Assembly: GCF_026230105.1 (NCBI RefSeq)
Contig: NC_079475.1
Span: forward strand, 10,866,125-10,930,124
Source: Diorhabda sublineata
Taxonomy: Eukaryota > Arthropoda > Insecta > Coleoptera > Chrysomelidae
Length of the DNA: 64,000 bases
Direction: 5' to 3'
The translations under genes and the position numbers were made by a program. Below are positions 1-12,500 of the stretch, piece by piece (the stretch's first letter is position 1; every line of letters begins with the position of its first letter). Below the pieces are notes generated by a model that worked only from the letters and a program-made list of their open reading frames with translations, had not been told where the DNA came from and searched no databases.

Positions 1-75
1 GAATAGACATGATAACGACAGACATGATAAAAACGGCGAAAAGGAAAATAACAAAGACACTAAAAATTATATTGA

Positions 76-800
76 CACAGGAGTAGCTCCAAAAAATTGG
101 CAACTGTGTATTATTACACAAATATATAAGAGGGGAAACAAAACAAACTAACAATCGTTCGGGGTTATAGTTTTCGAGAAGGCAACATGGTTGAAGTTGA
201 TTATATTGCATACTTGTGTGTAAGAGTTATAATTTTAGATGTTGGGATATTGAATTTGGAATTTCACAACCAAACTATGTGATTAGCGAACCATGCAGAA
301 GCCTACACCCTCTGTGGTCGATATCTCCTGAGCAATTGAATGTATCAGCAAGATCTTGTGACAGAGAAGTTAGTTGAGATTGTTTTTGACATTAGGTATG
401 TCGGCTATATCAAGCCATACGGAGGCAGGTACCACCTGCAGGTAGTGGAAATTGTGTTTCCGTGTAATAAACTGAGGCTGCATATGTAAGCCTTATGGTT
501 ATTATTGTATATAAGTAGTTTTTTTTTTCGATATGTGAGCGTTTACATTTATATTTCCTTGCACGATATACTCTAGGTATTTTAGGGTATTGCTGGGAAA
601 GATGGTTTGTCCATTGATGTGCAGCTGTGATAAGTTGTTTTTCCTACCTATTCTTCTGAGTAACGAGAACTCAAGTTCGATTGAAAATTACTAAGCCACA
701 GTCAGCAATATATACACGAGAAAACAGACTAAGAAAGAAACAATCTAGAAGGAAAACCACAGAAGACTCACAACAAGGATTTAGAACAAACAGAGGAACA
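76..800 (+). mobile_element. RTE-like LINE reverse transcriptase relic, split in two
   Basis: Two short stretches read as consecutive parts of a non-LTR reverse transcriptase. Bases 76-190 give a Pro-x-x-Trp ... Ile-Tyr-Lys-x-Gly pattern (APKNWQLCIITQIYKRG), typical of the early fingers region. Bases 697-810 give the Gly-Phe-Arg ... Thr-Thr-Asp-Ala pattern (QQGFRTNRGTTDA) of the next conserved block. In an intact element these blocks are far closer together, so the roughly 500 bases between them look like an insertion or rearrangement. Neither part is open enough to be functional. The clade (RTE versus a related endonuclease LINE) is inferred from these motifs only. Confidence 0.55.
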
Positions 801-1975
801 ACAGATGCTGATGTTTGACCATATAAGTTCAAAAAAAACGGGTAGTACGTTCCTCGAATGGAGTTTATTGTTTAGACTGAATTTTAAAGTTTATGAAACT
901 TCTCTTCAGTCAGTTTTGACACTGAGGAAACCAAAAAAAATGGGCAATGGACCAAAGCTTGGTACCTCAAAAGAAATTCTTTGTTTCATTTAAAGTTAAT
1001 GAAGGAATTCCAATAACAACCAAGTGATTGACTAAACTATTTACGGATGACTGAAAGTCATATCTCCTATTATAAAGCCTTCTGATGCCTTCGACATATT
1101 TGTATAATCAAACAACCACCGAGAACAGACAGATTTATAAGCCTAACGCGTTTGTTTGGATTCTTAAAAGTGATATGAAACAAATAGTTCTAAGCTTGAG
1201 TTTGGGTTTCCCTTCATTTTTGATCTTATTACACGTATGAAAAACTGACAGTTCGAAACTGATCTGGGACCATGTAAAAAAACCTTACAACATGTAACAG
1301 TCACTCTATTGATTGTATTTAATATTTTTAATCAAAATTTTTTAAAATATTAGAATCATTAGTTTGTCGTATCATTTTTCAAACAATGTACTTTGAAACT
1401 CGTTTTTGTTTATTGGTGCTATGATTTTTATTTTATTTAAATATACAGTTTCGTGACCTTCTGATAGTATTTAAACAAAGACTTGAAGATTTTTAAGAAT
1501 TACTACTTTTCCATTTTTATAATCATTTTATCTATAAATATTAATGGTACATACGTCAAAGTGTAGACGATTATATAGGAATTTTTTAATTTTGTTAGAA
1601 GCAATTTTTGGGGTAGGTTTACACTATTTTCCACCACCTAAATGAAATTCAAACATTTTTTAACCAAAACGCCTTTAATGGTACGATAAAATCAATTTGA
1701 AAAATATCTTTCGAATGGTGATTTGACTACGATAGTTACTGGCAATAATTAATGACTAGATACATATTTTTGACAATAAAATTTTGATTTTAACCAATAA
1801 AATTATCAACAAAACTTCAATTCCGAAAAAAATTTTGCCAACTTGCCGGAATTCACTAAAAAGGATCTATTTGAAAGAAAAGAGACCTTCTTGCAAAACA
1901 ATATTTGATTGTCCGTGTGTTTACCAGGACAGATAATAATCAATGTTTGTGGTCGGCTGGGAAATTCTTAAAAGT

Positions 1976-2152
1976 TTAATAGGTACCTATGGGCCCATTA
2001 AAATTCGATGTGCCGCCGTGTCCTCTGGTCCATAAGGATTCTGCGTAATCCTCAGGGATGACCTCTCCTATTCCTCGCGTACCAAAGTAACCAATGCCAG
2101 GAAGTATTGAAGTAGCCGCCTTTTCGACATTGTGATCTATAGGGTTTGAATA
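1976..2152 (-). CDS. Unidentified coding-looking open stretch, possible terminal exon
   Basis: The minus strand is open for 58 codons and ends at TAA (1976-1978). It is markedly richer in G and C than its surroundings and has a protein-like composition: a Gly-rich tail with motifs such as YFGTRGIGEVIPEDY and RGHGGTSNFNGPIGTY. An AG that could act as acceptor lies early in the stretch (CTATAG then ATCAC), so it may be the last exon of a minus-strand gene. No family was recognised, no start codon is convincing, and no partner exon was found. A transposon fragment or chance opening cannot be excluded. Confidence 0.3.
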   Translation of the reverse strand, partial: YSNPIDHNVEKAATSILPGIGYFGTRGIGEVIPEDYAESLWTRGHGGTSNFNGPIGTY

Positions 2153-2713
2153 TTTTTAAAACAGGTACAGCCTTAACATGGTTGATAGATTGTTACAAAA
2201 GTTTAAAAATAATTGTTAATATATAAAACAAAATAAAATACTTTTTATGTTAATAACCATTTTTTCCAGTATAAGTTGAATGATAATAATAAAATGTACA
2301 GTTGGCAAACCTGGAATAAAAAGTAAATTTCCATTTCGTTAAATGTAAAATTATTAATATTCATGTCAAAAGAAATTGTGATTGTATCATCACTTTTAAC
2401 CCAGTATTTCGTTGTTAGGTTTAATAATTTTAAGTATAATCTACGCACAGGTATTTTCAAGGTAGTAGAAAATCAAAAACTGTTTTATCTTAATATATTT
2501 CAATTCATTTAGAACATTTTGAAAAGTACAGAGCATCCTTATTGTTACTAAACTGTTTTTAAAATCAGAACTGTTCACATTATCTAGAGTACTTAGTATA
2601 TAATTGTCCAAAAGAAGATTCATTGGGAGAAATATTGTGAAATAACACCCAGGTTTATACATTCTTTTTAGAATGTAATTTATTAATCAATTAAAAGTTT
2701 AACTTTCAATTAT

Positions 2714-3190
2714 TTTATAAACTATCACCCTCTGTTCATTCTTTTGAGGTTGAATTTTCAAAAACACTGAAATTCCGTTCATTATTTTCTAATTTACAGC
2801 TTATCAGAATTTGGAGGACCCCAACTTCAAATTTGATGGACTATTTTACAAACTATAACCCCCTATTCATTCTTTTGAGACTTCAACTCCAAATTTTATG
2901 GACTATTCTACAAACTTCCACCCCCTTTTCATTCTCTTGAGGGGTGGTATATTCAAAAACGCTGAAATATGTAGTAATAATTTTTAGTCCTAACACTTTC
3001 ATACAAAAATTCATCCCTCTAAGAGTTTAATTTTCAAAAACGCTGAAATGTCGTTCTATATTTTTTAATTTTTAGCGTAACAAAATTTGAAAGACTCCAA
3101 CTTCAAATTTAATAGACTATTTCATACACTATTAACCCCTGTTCATTTTTGGGGGGTTGAATTTTCAATAAAGCTGAAATATGTTTTTAT
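2714..3190. repeat. Diverged tandem repeat
   Basis: A block of loosely repeated units in which phrases close to 'CATTCTTTTGAGG', 'TGAATTTTCAAAAACGCTGAAAT' and 'CCAACTTCAAATTT..TGGACTATT' recur three or four times at uneven spacing. Units differ by many substitutions and indels, so this is an old array or the decayed 3' region of a transposon. No coding potential was seen. Confidence 0.6.
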
Positions 3191-3227
3191 TATTTCATAG
3201 TTTTTAGGCCAAACACATTGATTAATA

Positions 3228-3347
3228 CGAGGGTTGCTACTTAAGTTTTGAAGACAAATAAAATAAATATTTATAACGATGGAAATATCAGATTTGACAT
3301 ATTCACATCAGTGTTGCCATATCTCAAAACTTAAATAGCAACCCTCG
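3228..3347. mobile_element. 120-bp mariner-type MITE with TA target site
   Basis: The element begins CGAGGGTTGCTACTTAAGTT and ends with the near-perfect inverse; about 24 terminal bases pair with one mismatch. It is flanked on both sides by TA (3226-3227 and 3348-3349), the Tc1/mariner target duplication. Its right half also matches the right end of the mariner relic at 38784-39774 (shared 'CAGATTTGACRTATTCA' and terminal sequence). It is therefore best explained as an internally deleted, non-autonomous derivative of that mariner family. Confidence 0.85.
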
Positions 3348-4754
3348 TACCTCTGACTATAAATTCTACAACAGTATACAGGGTAATTCATGAGTAATAA
3401 TCCAATTTGTAACAATACGTTCAGAAGACAAACATAAATGATTTCATCAGCAATGATGAGTATAAGTGAAATGTTGAAAAAAAAGGAAAAGGGAAAAAGG
3501 ATATTAATTTAATGAATTTTATGTCGTGCTACGAGTCGGCACCTCAATCACGATTCTATGATTATAGTAAACCTCATTGACAATTATAAAAATAAAATTC
3601 ATTACAAAATACAACTCTAGGAAGTGATTTCGTATCCACGTATTAATACAATGGAAGTTTCAGTTTTTTTGTAGTTGGTATATTATTGTAGTTTTAGTTA
3701 AGACTTATTTTCCAGTCTATTATATTTTTAGTCAAGAATTGAACTTCAAAGTTAAATTCTGATAGAATTTTCCTCGCTGTCATGTGAGTAATTTAGTTAA
3801 CTCTAGTTTTATCAATCTCAAACTATTTATTCAGTTATCAAAACGCAAAAATTTCTGTTATCACATCGCGACATGAATTGCCATACTTAATTTGAAAATG
3901 TATGATAGTTTTCTTGTCGAAAATGTACATACTATTTGAATTTATATTATGTAATAAAAGACAACCAAAATGATATTCGTGGTAAAAAAAGCAAACTTAA
4001 ATCCTCAATATCATTCAATTGGTGAGGTTTAAGAAGAGAATATAACATATTTTTTTTGTAAAGCAGTAAATTTCCTACAAAATTATTCAAGAACATTTTT
4101 TTGTACAATCAATTAATGATGAGGTATGACTTTTTTTCTATTCGACTGAGAAAAAAATAAAAAACTGTAATTCTCATTAAAATTAAAAGCTCATATTTGT
4201 TAAGATTTTTTAAGGTGACTATTAACCCATTTTTCAATGTCACTTGTAAAAAAGAATTTTTTGACCCACCCTTATACACCTTACTGTGAAGAGGTCACAA
4301 CCAAAATTTTTCAACTCAATTGCTTTCAACTGGAATACAATTTTTTTAATAGCAAGAGGTTCATATTCCAATTCAATTAAACATAAGTGTACCAACCTTG
4401 TAAACGTATATTTGGTTATTCACAATTTCATGGGAAAAAAAAAGATTTTTTTCATTCACTCCATGAATTCACAGCTAAATTATAAACTATAAGCATTCAT
4501 CACTCAAGTAAGGCGTAAGGTATGTTTTTCAATATTTAAATATAAACGTTAATGATAATTACATCGTAGATTGATAATTTCCACCTATCTTGTACATTTT
4601 ATATACATACCTCACTCCGAATTGCAGGATTTGTGAGAACTAGTACATTTTTTTATCAAAAACAAAAATCCTGACTTTCCACAAGATACATACTACAAGG
4701 CACACAGTGATGAATTTATACTGGAAATAAAACTAGTAAATAAGTGACCAGAAG

Positions 4755-5282
4755 ATGGAACCTACGTCGTAAGTGATAATGCAAAACTACAAAACAAACA
4801 TTTATAACACAAAAAATCTATAATAATCTCCATAGGAATGCTGAGAAGTGTTTCTTGGCCACATTTTATGATAGTGGAAAAAATAATTAGTATTAGATAT
4901 TTTGGAAACAATAGTTTCGTTGTACGTTATAAAAGTAAAATTGTGACCATCATTTATCCTACGTGAAAATAACTTTCAAAATATAAATCAATATTAGAAC
5001 CGCTTAGAAGCGCCCATTTTCAAACAGTTGAAAACGAGAGGGATGCTCTTTGGTCAATTTCAAATGGCCCTGATATAGGATTATTTTCCGTTGCAGAAGA
5101 ATTACAGGTATGAAATTGTGGACTTTTTGATTACTAGCATTAACACATTTTTCATTTCAGTATATTCCGAAAAAAGTTGATTTAATTATATCCAATTTAA
5201 AATATGTACGTCAATATGTAGATGTTCGCAAAGACCTAATCCCCTGTAGATTTACAATATTCCTGTTAGATTCTAAGAGGTA
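4755..5282 (+). CDS. Unidentified small gene, four exons, 94 codons
   Basis: Proposed exons are 4755-4768, 4836-4873, 4998-5107 and 5161-5282. The two longest are convincing: each is open and protein-like (PLRSAHFQTVENERDALWSI, then YIPKKVDLIISNLKYVRQYV), they are joined in phase across a 53-base GT-AG intron, and the last reads into TAA at 5280-5282. An AATAAA lies about 130 bases downstream (near 5409). The first exon is ATG plus 11 bases with an ideal GTAAGT donor and an in-frame stop upstream (4737-4739). The exon-2 donor (GTGGAA) is weak, so the 5' half is less certain, and GTAAAT at the end of exon 4 could instead be a donor to a further exon. The product would be a soluble protein of about 11 kDa without signal peptide or membrane segment. 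I do not recognise the family. It lies on the strand opposite TCERG1, perhaps inside one of its introns. Confidence 0.5.
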
Positions 5283-6029
5283 AATTACCTAGGAAATTGT
5301 TAATTGTGATTGTTTTGTAATAGGAAAAACATTTCATAATTTTAATTCGATAATCACCTCTTGAATTTTGTCAAACAATTATACTTAACTGACTAGTGGT
5401 AATAACTATCAATAAAAAAAATTAAATGGAAAGAAACTTTTCCGTGACATGGCAATTTTTGATTTTTGGACGTTAGTAACAACAAAAATCAATTTTCAAT
5501 TATTTAATTTTTAGAATAATTATTGATGTCATATAACGAAAATTTAGCGCAATTAACAACATTTACAATAATTGTAATTTAAATTATAAGGTAATATTGG
5601 AGCTAACTAAGAAAAGCGCGCTGTTTCCTAGTTTAAATTATAAATTGAATGGAAGCGGGTGCATTAACATGCATCCCTTACACGGCGTGTACTGGGGAAC
5701 AAAAAATTGTTGTACGTGAAAAAAAAATAATTTTAGAGAGAAGTGTACACTATTGAAATTTGGTTTCTCTAAAAATGAATGTATTTATTTATTTAGGAAC
5801 TCAATATATATGACATCACAAAACTACAACCAAACAATAAAAATATACAGTATGATCATAAACGTGGATAAACCAAGATTATGATCATAAGATAACAGAT
5901 AACAGAATGTGGAAAATTAGAGAACGAAAAAACAGTAAACGCAGGTAAACTATTTAATACGATAAAAATGTCTTCTGAGGAATAATCAGATACCCAAAGC
6001 AATTTATAAAAGACTCCAATACTAACATA

Positions 6030-6350
6030 TAGTTCCAAAACATGTACAACAACCGAAAGACACAGGAAGAATATACAAACAATAGAAAACAGATTCCTCC
6101 GGAAAATAGAGAACAAGACTATATTACAACACATCAAAAATGAAATATACCGACACATATTAAATACAAAACCTGCAAAAGAATATACAGAAGAAAATCG
6201 ACTGAGATTGTTCGGACATGTGAAAAGGATGAGTGAGGAAAGGATTGGAGGAAAAATATTAGAAGCCAGAACAGTAAGAGCAAAATCAGAGGAGGAATTA
6301 AATGGAGAGCGTTTTGTCAAAAAAAGACTCCATGGAAAAAAAAACTCAAC
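6030..6350 (+). mobile_element. LINE reverse transcriptase C-terminal relic
   Basis: The plus strand reads TIENRFLRKIENKTI, then ENRLRLFGHVKRMSEERIGG. This is the well-known tail of endonuclease-type LINE reverse transcriptases (Glu-Arg-Lys-x-Leu-Arg-x-Ile ... Arg-Leu-x-x-x-Gly-His-Val-x-Arg-Met). Only the tail is present, with frame breaks. The open reading frame on the opposite strand here is its antisense shadow. Confidence 0.7.
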
Positions 6351-7489
6351 TCCAAGTCTCACACCGGTAGTGATAGATAGACATTATTTTTTAATGAGCA
6401 ATGATTTATAAAAGAAACAGCTCATATGAGTATTTGTTCTTTTTGAAATTAAGAATGATAATGAGTAGATCGTTTTTGATGGAAACATTCTTGTTAAAAA
6501 ACCGGAAGCTAATGTATCTTCTGTGTTTTTTTTTCTGTAACCAAATAACCACTTGCCTTAATCTCTTCTTGCATTCACATGGAGATCATTTATACTATTA
6601 CTTATTATGGATTAATTGACTTTTATGTAAAATTGTAGGAATTATGTATTTTCCAATTTTATTCTTTATTCTATATAACTTATAATTGTCATCGCTTTGC
6701 ATTTAACACTTGAAAAATATTTCATACTGGTAAACGGTTAGTATATTAGGAATTGTTAGTTGTGCATTAACAGAAATCGCACAACATAAATACAACCTAG
6801 ATATATATAAATATATAAACATAAAAGAAACTACGTTCATAAACAACAAATCGCATTAAGTATTAAACATTGATATTCACACTGAGTAAAGATATTGTTA
6901 GATCATTTTAAAGATGTCAATAATTTAAACCATTTAAAATCCTGAACCATTGTATAACGAAAAAGTTAATCACATCTTTCAACAGATCTTTTAGCTTCTG
7001 TGACCTTAGGAAATATACAAAAATAGCAATAATAACGATTGTGAAGATAATTGTCAGTTTGATAGGCTTGAAAATGGGGCCTACAATCAATTGCAATCAC
7101 AGTTATATTTTATTTTAGTTATTTACACATTAATTAAACACAACTATTAGTATCAACTGCCAGTTTCTATCGAAACGTGTTTTTTAATTGGCTAAAATCA
7201 CACATTTTTGATTAATGTTGGCTTGCACATAACCTTATGAATGACTTTTTGGTTCAACAACAGTCACAGGGCGTTTAAGTGTTGAAGGGACTTTTAAAAA
7301 CCAAAAATCCCCACCAAAAATCTTATTAATCTGGGGGAGGTTATCTCAGAAGTCGATCAAAGACTTTTTTGAGAAATAATCTATTTCCACTTGCTTACAG
7401 GTTTATAATTGTGATTATTATATGTTTTTGCTTCCAATAAACCAGTTTTGTAGCCTTTCATAGGTTTTACGCATTTTTTACTTTAACTG

Positions 7490-7571
7490 AACTTAACCTA
7501 CGTATTATCCGAGTTTTCCCGTATCCGAGGTGATCTCGGTCCCAATTACCTCGGATATTCAGGAGTCTACT
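7490..7571 (-). mobile_element. Possible Tigger/pogo terminal sequence
   Basis: Read on the minus strand from 7571 the sequence begins CAGTAGACTCCTGAATATCC and continues with repeated 'CTCGGAT'/'CGAGGT' phrases. This is the style of pogo/Tigger terminal inverted repeats, with TA just outside. No matching second end or transposase was found next to it, so this is a solitary end at best. Confidence 0.35.
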
Positions 7572-7572
7572 G

Positions 7573-7950
7573 TAGTTCACAAATTTTAAATTTAAACGTT
7601 GTGGCCACTTGACTAAAAACTTTTGGTTGTTAACCTGTACTTTAATAATAACTCTCATAAAAGAACCATTATACTTCTGAGGATGATTAACTTATTTCTA
7701 GGATGCCTCGCCATTCTGTGCATTAAAAAAAGGCAAAAAACTTTTTATCGAAAGATGAACTTAAATGGAGTTTGTTTTGTTTTTAGACCAAAGGAAAATT
7801 TTCAATTTTCTCATTTATTTTCCTCATATTGAAGTAGTTCACAAATTATAAATTCAAGTGTTGTGGCCAATCAACTAAGAACTTTTGGTTCTTGATCAAT
7901 ATTTTAACAACTCTCATAAAAGAATCATTATACTTCTGAGCGTGGTTAAC
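7573..7950. repeat. Direct duplication, two copies about 263 bases apart
   Basis: Bases 7573-7690 and 7836-7950 share long matching phrases in the same order (TAGTTCACAAATT, GTTGTGGCCA, AAAAGAA..ATTATACTTCTGAG) with roughly one difference per seven bases. The segment between is unrelated AT-rich sequence. No coding content is recognised. Confidence 0.65.
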
Positions 7951-8589
7951 ACATGTATTCAACAGATCGGAGATTCAGCTTAGCCTATTATAGTTTGCCC
8001 AGGATTTGAACAGCTAATATTGACACACACCAGGATTTAAATGAAAAATAAAAAAAGTAACTGACAATATGTATGTTATTTTTTATGTATGACGGTTAAT
8101 GTTACAACTGACTCTTTATTTATCCAACAACATCTTGTTAAGTGTAAAAATTCAGATAAATCGATCAGTCATTATTAGAATTCAAAAAAATAGTTCCTAA
8201 TTAAAAACTACATATTTTCTGCCTACGTTACATCTCAGCCTGAGCTGTAATTATGTTATTCAAGTGGACCACTCCCCTCAAATCCATTTAGTTATATTTT
8301 TGAATTTACCATTCATTTATACAATTTTTAGGACTTCTTGGATGCCTTCCTATAGGCAATACGCCCTTTTAACAAAAAATGACCAAACTGTAAATTAACA
8401 CAGGTCTTGATAAAGAAAAATGAGAATTTATTGTTTATGTTAACTGTAATAGAAATTTAGGAACAACACCATGGAAAATTTTTAGAAATTGTTTTTTTAT
8501 TGATATTTTCATGTTCTTAGTTACTATAAATTTAATACATTATTACAATATTATTAAAATTATACTGATGCATTTTAATAACCAAGTTA

Positions 8590-8725
8590 TCACCTTCAGG
8601 TAAAGGTAAAGTTTTACTTTCAGTCTCTAAGGACGATAAGTTGGTTCTAGAAAAGCGTGTAACTGTGAGTGTTGGTTTCGTGTTAATATAAATAGTGTGT
8701 TCAGTATGAATATCACTAAAAGTTC
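8590..8725 (+). repeat. Single arm of a foldback repeat family
   Basis: The phrase 'TCTAAGGACGATAAGTTGGTT', followed by 'TGTGAGTGTTG' and 'GTGTGTTCAGTATGAATA', matches both arms of the large inverted repeat at 59560-60050. This is a solitary arm of the same dispersed family. Confidence 0.55.
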
Positions 8726-9440
8726 CAGAATTCCAATTTCTTTACAAACAATAGTTGCCATTTTGTAACTTGTGATTAATTAACAATTTTTTCGAAAAAG
8801 ATCATGATATTAAACTGCTTCAGGATTACAGTCGATTTAAATTATAAATGCCCCATTTTTAAGGTTATCTTTGTTGTTATTTAAAAAAATTAGTTCCTAC
8901 CCATAAGAGTCCACAAGTTCGTGGTTCACAAGGTGGGGTAACTTGAAACTCATATGAGCCGAGGGGAAAAACCACCAGAAACCTTCTATTCCCTAGTAAC
9001 TGATCCAGAATTTTATATTTATGTCAATCTAAATGTGCAAATGAATGAAATATCGCTTTTTATGAGCAATCAATCCAAATTATTCTAAAATATTCTGTGT
9101 ACTGAGGACAAAACTATGGATAATGAGTAGCAAATAGCTATTATGAAGCTAAGAATCGTAATTTAATTATAATTAATAATGATTGTAAATGAATGAATTT
9201 GTACAACTTATTTGAAATTTTGTACTTTGATTCAATCAGAATGTGTAAAACACTCACTTTGTTTCTTTCTATTTCAGCATCAAATGAAATAAAATTAATT
9301 ACAAGCTTTGTTGCAGTGATCCTTATCAATTTGTGTTATACTGTGATAATGAAAAAATATTCATTTATTTAATAATAAATTAAATGACTGATCGATATAT
9401 CCTTGAACAAGTGATCATTAGTCGACAAATACTGACATAC

Positions 9441-9591
9441 CTGTTCGCGACGTTGATTTTTCTCTTCCTTCTCCCGTTTTCTTACTTCTATCAAATATTC
9501 ATTGAATAAACTTTCACGTTCGCGCATTTTCTCCACGCCTTTGAAACGTTCATCTTTAGCATATTTTTGAGCAAAATCGCTAAATGAGGAC
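9441..9591 (-). CDS. TCERG1: TCERG1 exon 10, FF2
   Basis: Encodes FF2 (SSFSDFAQKYAKDERFKGVE ... RESLFNEYL). Donor GTATGT at a codon boundary, so the next exon must begin in phase 0; none was found between 1 and 9440. Confidence 0.9.
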
Positions 9592-12500
9592 CTAAAAAAA
9601 ATTATAACTGATATTCGCGAAAATTACGAAATGGGAGACATCTGTTAGTTGTCTTTCAAACTTCCATAGAGCCAGAATACGAACTAATTTTGTTGTTTTA
9701 TATACAATAGAGAGTATTATTTGACATTTTAGTCTAAATAGGGAAAAAATATTCCTATTCAAAGTGATTTTCTGAGATAAAAACAACCATACATCCATAA
9801 AGTGCACTTTGAAAACAATAAACAATTCACTAGATGTTAAAATCCTATTCTAGTGGTCAATAAAACTCTTGCACCTTTTTGGTAGTTTCCTGTAGATATT
9901 CAAGTCCCCTCCTCCCATATTTACATGAAAAAATGTAATTCCAATCATTTACTACATCATTCAGATCCATTTTGATCCCATAAGGCTGGAAAGTTAGACC
10001 TGACGTCTGTAGACACAAACTTTTATTGGTTTTTGAATTTGTTTCTTCTAGGTCACATAATAATACATGTCCCATTTTAAAAACCGCTTCACCATCTTGT
10101 AGTGATCTGATTCTGACTCCAATACATATATTCGATGATGTTAAACAGGGTTACTCCAATTTTCGTTATTTTTAAACCGATTCTCAAACACAACTTTTTG
10201 TTCTAGCCCCTCAAAAGCATCATTTATTTTTCATCTTTTAAAGTTAACCCATTTTTTGCATTGATTACGCATCCAGCATCCCATAATAGAAACAGCATTG
10301 CCATTCCTTATACAGGTGCATCTTGAATTTATTTTATCTGATGTCGGTATATCAATGTGGTAGTAGTTGCAGTTGCTCCACCTGAGTGTTCATTTGTACT
10401 TGACTGTCTACCATATTTAAACTCACGACAAATTTCATCAAATTCAACCTTGTAAGTTTCTATTGACTCTATATACAATGAAGAGCTACACATAATATAT
10501 ATAGAAATCGCGTTTGACTTAATTAATAGACAAAAAATGGTAGAAAATTTAGAAACACTAAACACGAAAGCCAAAGTAAGATATCTGGAAGCACTAACAG
10601 AAGAAATAAAAAGAAACAAAGGAGTCAAACACAGCGACTCAATCTCTCCAACTCTATTTAATATGATTTTGGAGGTAGAGGAAGACCAAGAAATGCCCGG
10701 AGACACCAAATTGAAGAAGATACCAGAAACCTAGAAATAGTAGGCTGGAAAGCCAAATGCAAAAACAGAAAAGAATGGTAACAACTGACAAACGAAGTCA
10801 GGGCCAACAAAAAACTAGAACAAGGGGAGTAATGCACCCCATTAAAGGGATATGTAGGCGCCCCAAGCGCTAGCCATGTGATAGTCACAATAAAACAATT
10901 TTGGTGATAATTCAGATTTTTTTTTACTTACTTGCCAGTTAAATTTGATTCACTCAATAATTTTCGGAAAGATTCTTTCTTCTCTCTCAATTTGTTCCTT
11001 TTTTCCCTCCTTTCCTCCTCTGCTCTTTCTTTTACATATTTTTCAAATACTTGTTTCCTTTCTTTCGACGTCAAAAGTAAATAGCGATGATCGAAGACAA
11101 TTTTATGCAGCTCCTTTTCCCAAGTGCTGAATGCTGAAACTTGTTTTTCAGTTAACATTTCCTTAAATAGTTTAATTCTGGTATCTAAAGGAATGACTGC
11201 CCTTTCTTTCGCAGCACGCACCTCTGCTTCAATAGCGGCTTCTTTACCAATATCAATTTTTTTGGCAGGAGTTACACCATTACTACCTGTGAAATAAAAA
11301 AATGAGACTTTAAAATATCGATTATCTTCATTAAAGTTAAAGTCGTGAAGAAGGGATAAAAATATTTGACAGTAAATATTTTACCTTAATTTATGAAGAA
11401 GATAACTTGGTGGTGTACAGTTAACAAAAAAATAATGGAAATCACAAAGAAAGAAGCAAAGAAAATGAGCTCTAAGATGGAAGACCTATAGGAAATAAGA
11501 TATAGCAAATTAAAATTAGATAACAATTAGAAACAACGAGTATAAAAATCAAAAGGTAGTTCAAAAGCTAATAACAAGGAACAAGTGGAAGAGAATGTGA
11601 TAAGACAATAAAATGAGAAGAAAATTGAAAATTGGAAGAAATGGAATAGTCAATAGTAGCTGGATCAACAAGTTGAATAACAGAGCGTATAGATCAGCTC
11701 TAAGATAAGAAAGTTCAATTAGATAAGAGATGACAAGAGGTAACAGAAAAAATTTGAGAAAAAACAGATGAAACATAATTGTGAATAGATTAAAACATCA
11801 AAAACATTATGAGAAGATATTCAAGAAATCTGAGAAGTAGAGAATCAACAAGATTTGTCTGTTTATTGATATGACTTTTTAAATAAGCTCGTTCAACCTT
11901 TTTTTAGTTTTAAATTAAAAAACTTTTTGAAAGTATTCCTTAACTTATTTCCCTCATTTTAAGGTAAAATAATGTAGCTATAAAATATTTTAAATTTATA
12001 TAAGGGATATGAAATTGATCTCTTTTTAATAGGGAGAGAAACCACTAGAATATTGATTTTTTTTTTTTTTTAATTAAATTACTCACTTGTCGATACAACA
12101 CTAACTTCTTCCAATTTAGGTTTTTTCGAAGGAGTTTCTTCTTCACTTTCGCTTTCATCAGTTGCACGTTTCTTGGCAGGGGATTTAGTTACATCAGGTT
12201 TACTAGAAGTAGCAAGGGAGTCGGGAGGGTTGGCTACCATCTTATCTACATCAGATCTCTTCAGTAACTCCTCTGGCCGTTCCCAAACGGATGTCCTCGA
12301 CGAGGGGTTGTAGAAAAACACTCTACCATCCCCAGTCCATACGACACACCTACAAACATTTTTCCTGTATATATTTATACAATACTTTAGAAGATAACCA
12401 TTTTGTTTTGGTACAGTTGCTGTGTAAAATTTGATTAGATTCCAACAAGAGCTTAGAGAAACGCGTGGAGTGGCTGGGCAGTCAGTCAGAAGAAGACTTA

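Noticed and set aside
5856..6362. 168-codon minus-strand reading frame
   Set aside because: Antisense of the LINE tail at 6030-6350; hydrophobic composition reflects the complement of a Lys/Arg-rich region.
10329..10709. 126-codon minus-strand reading frame
   Set aside because: Antisense of the LINE reverse transcriptase relic in TCERG1 intron 9.
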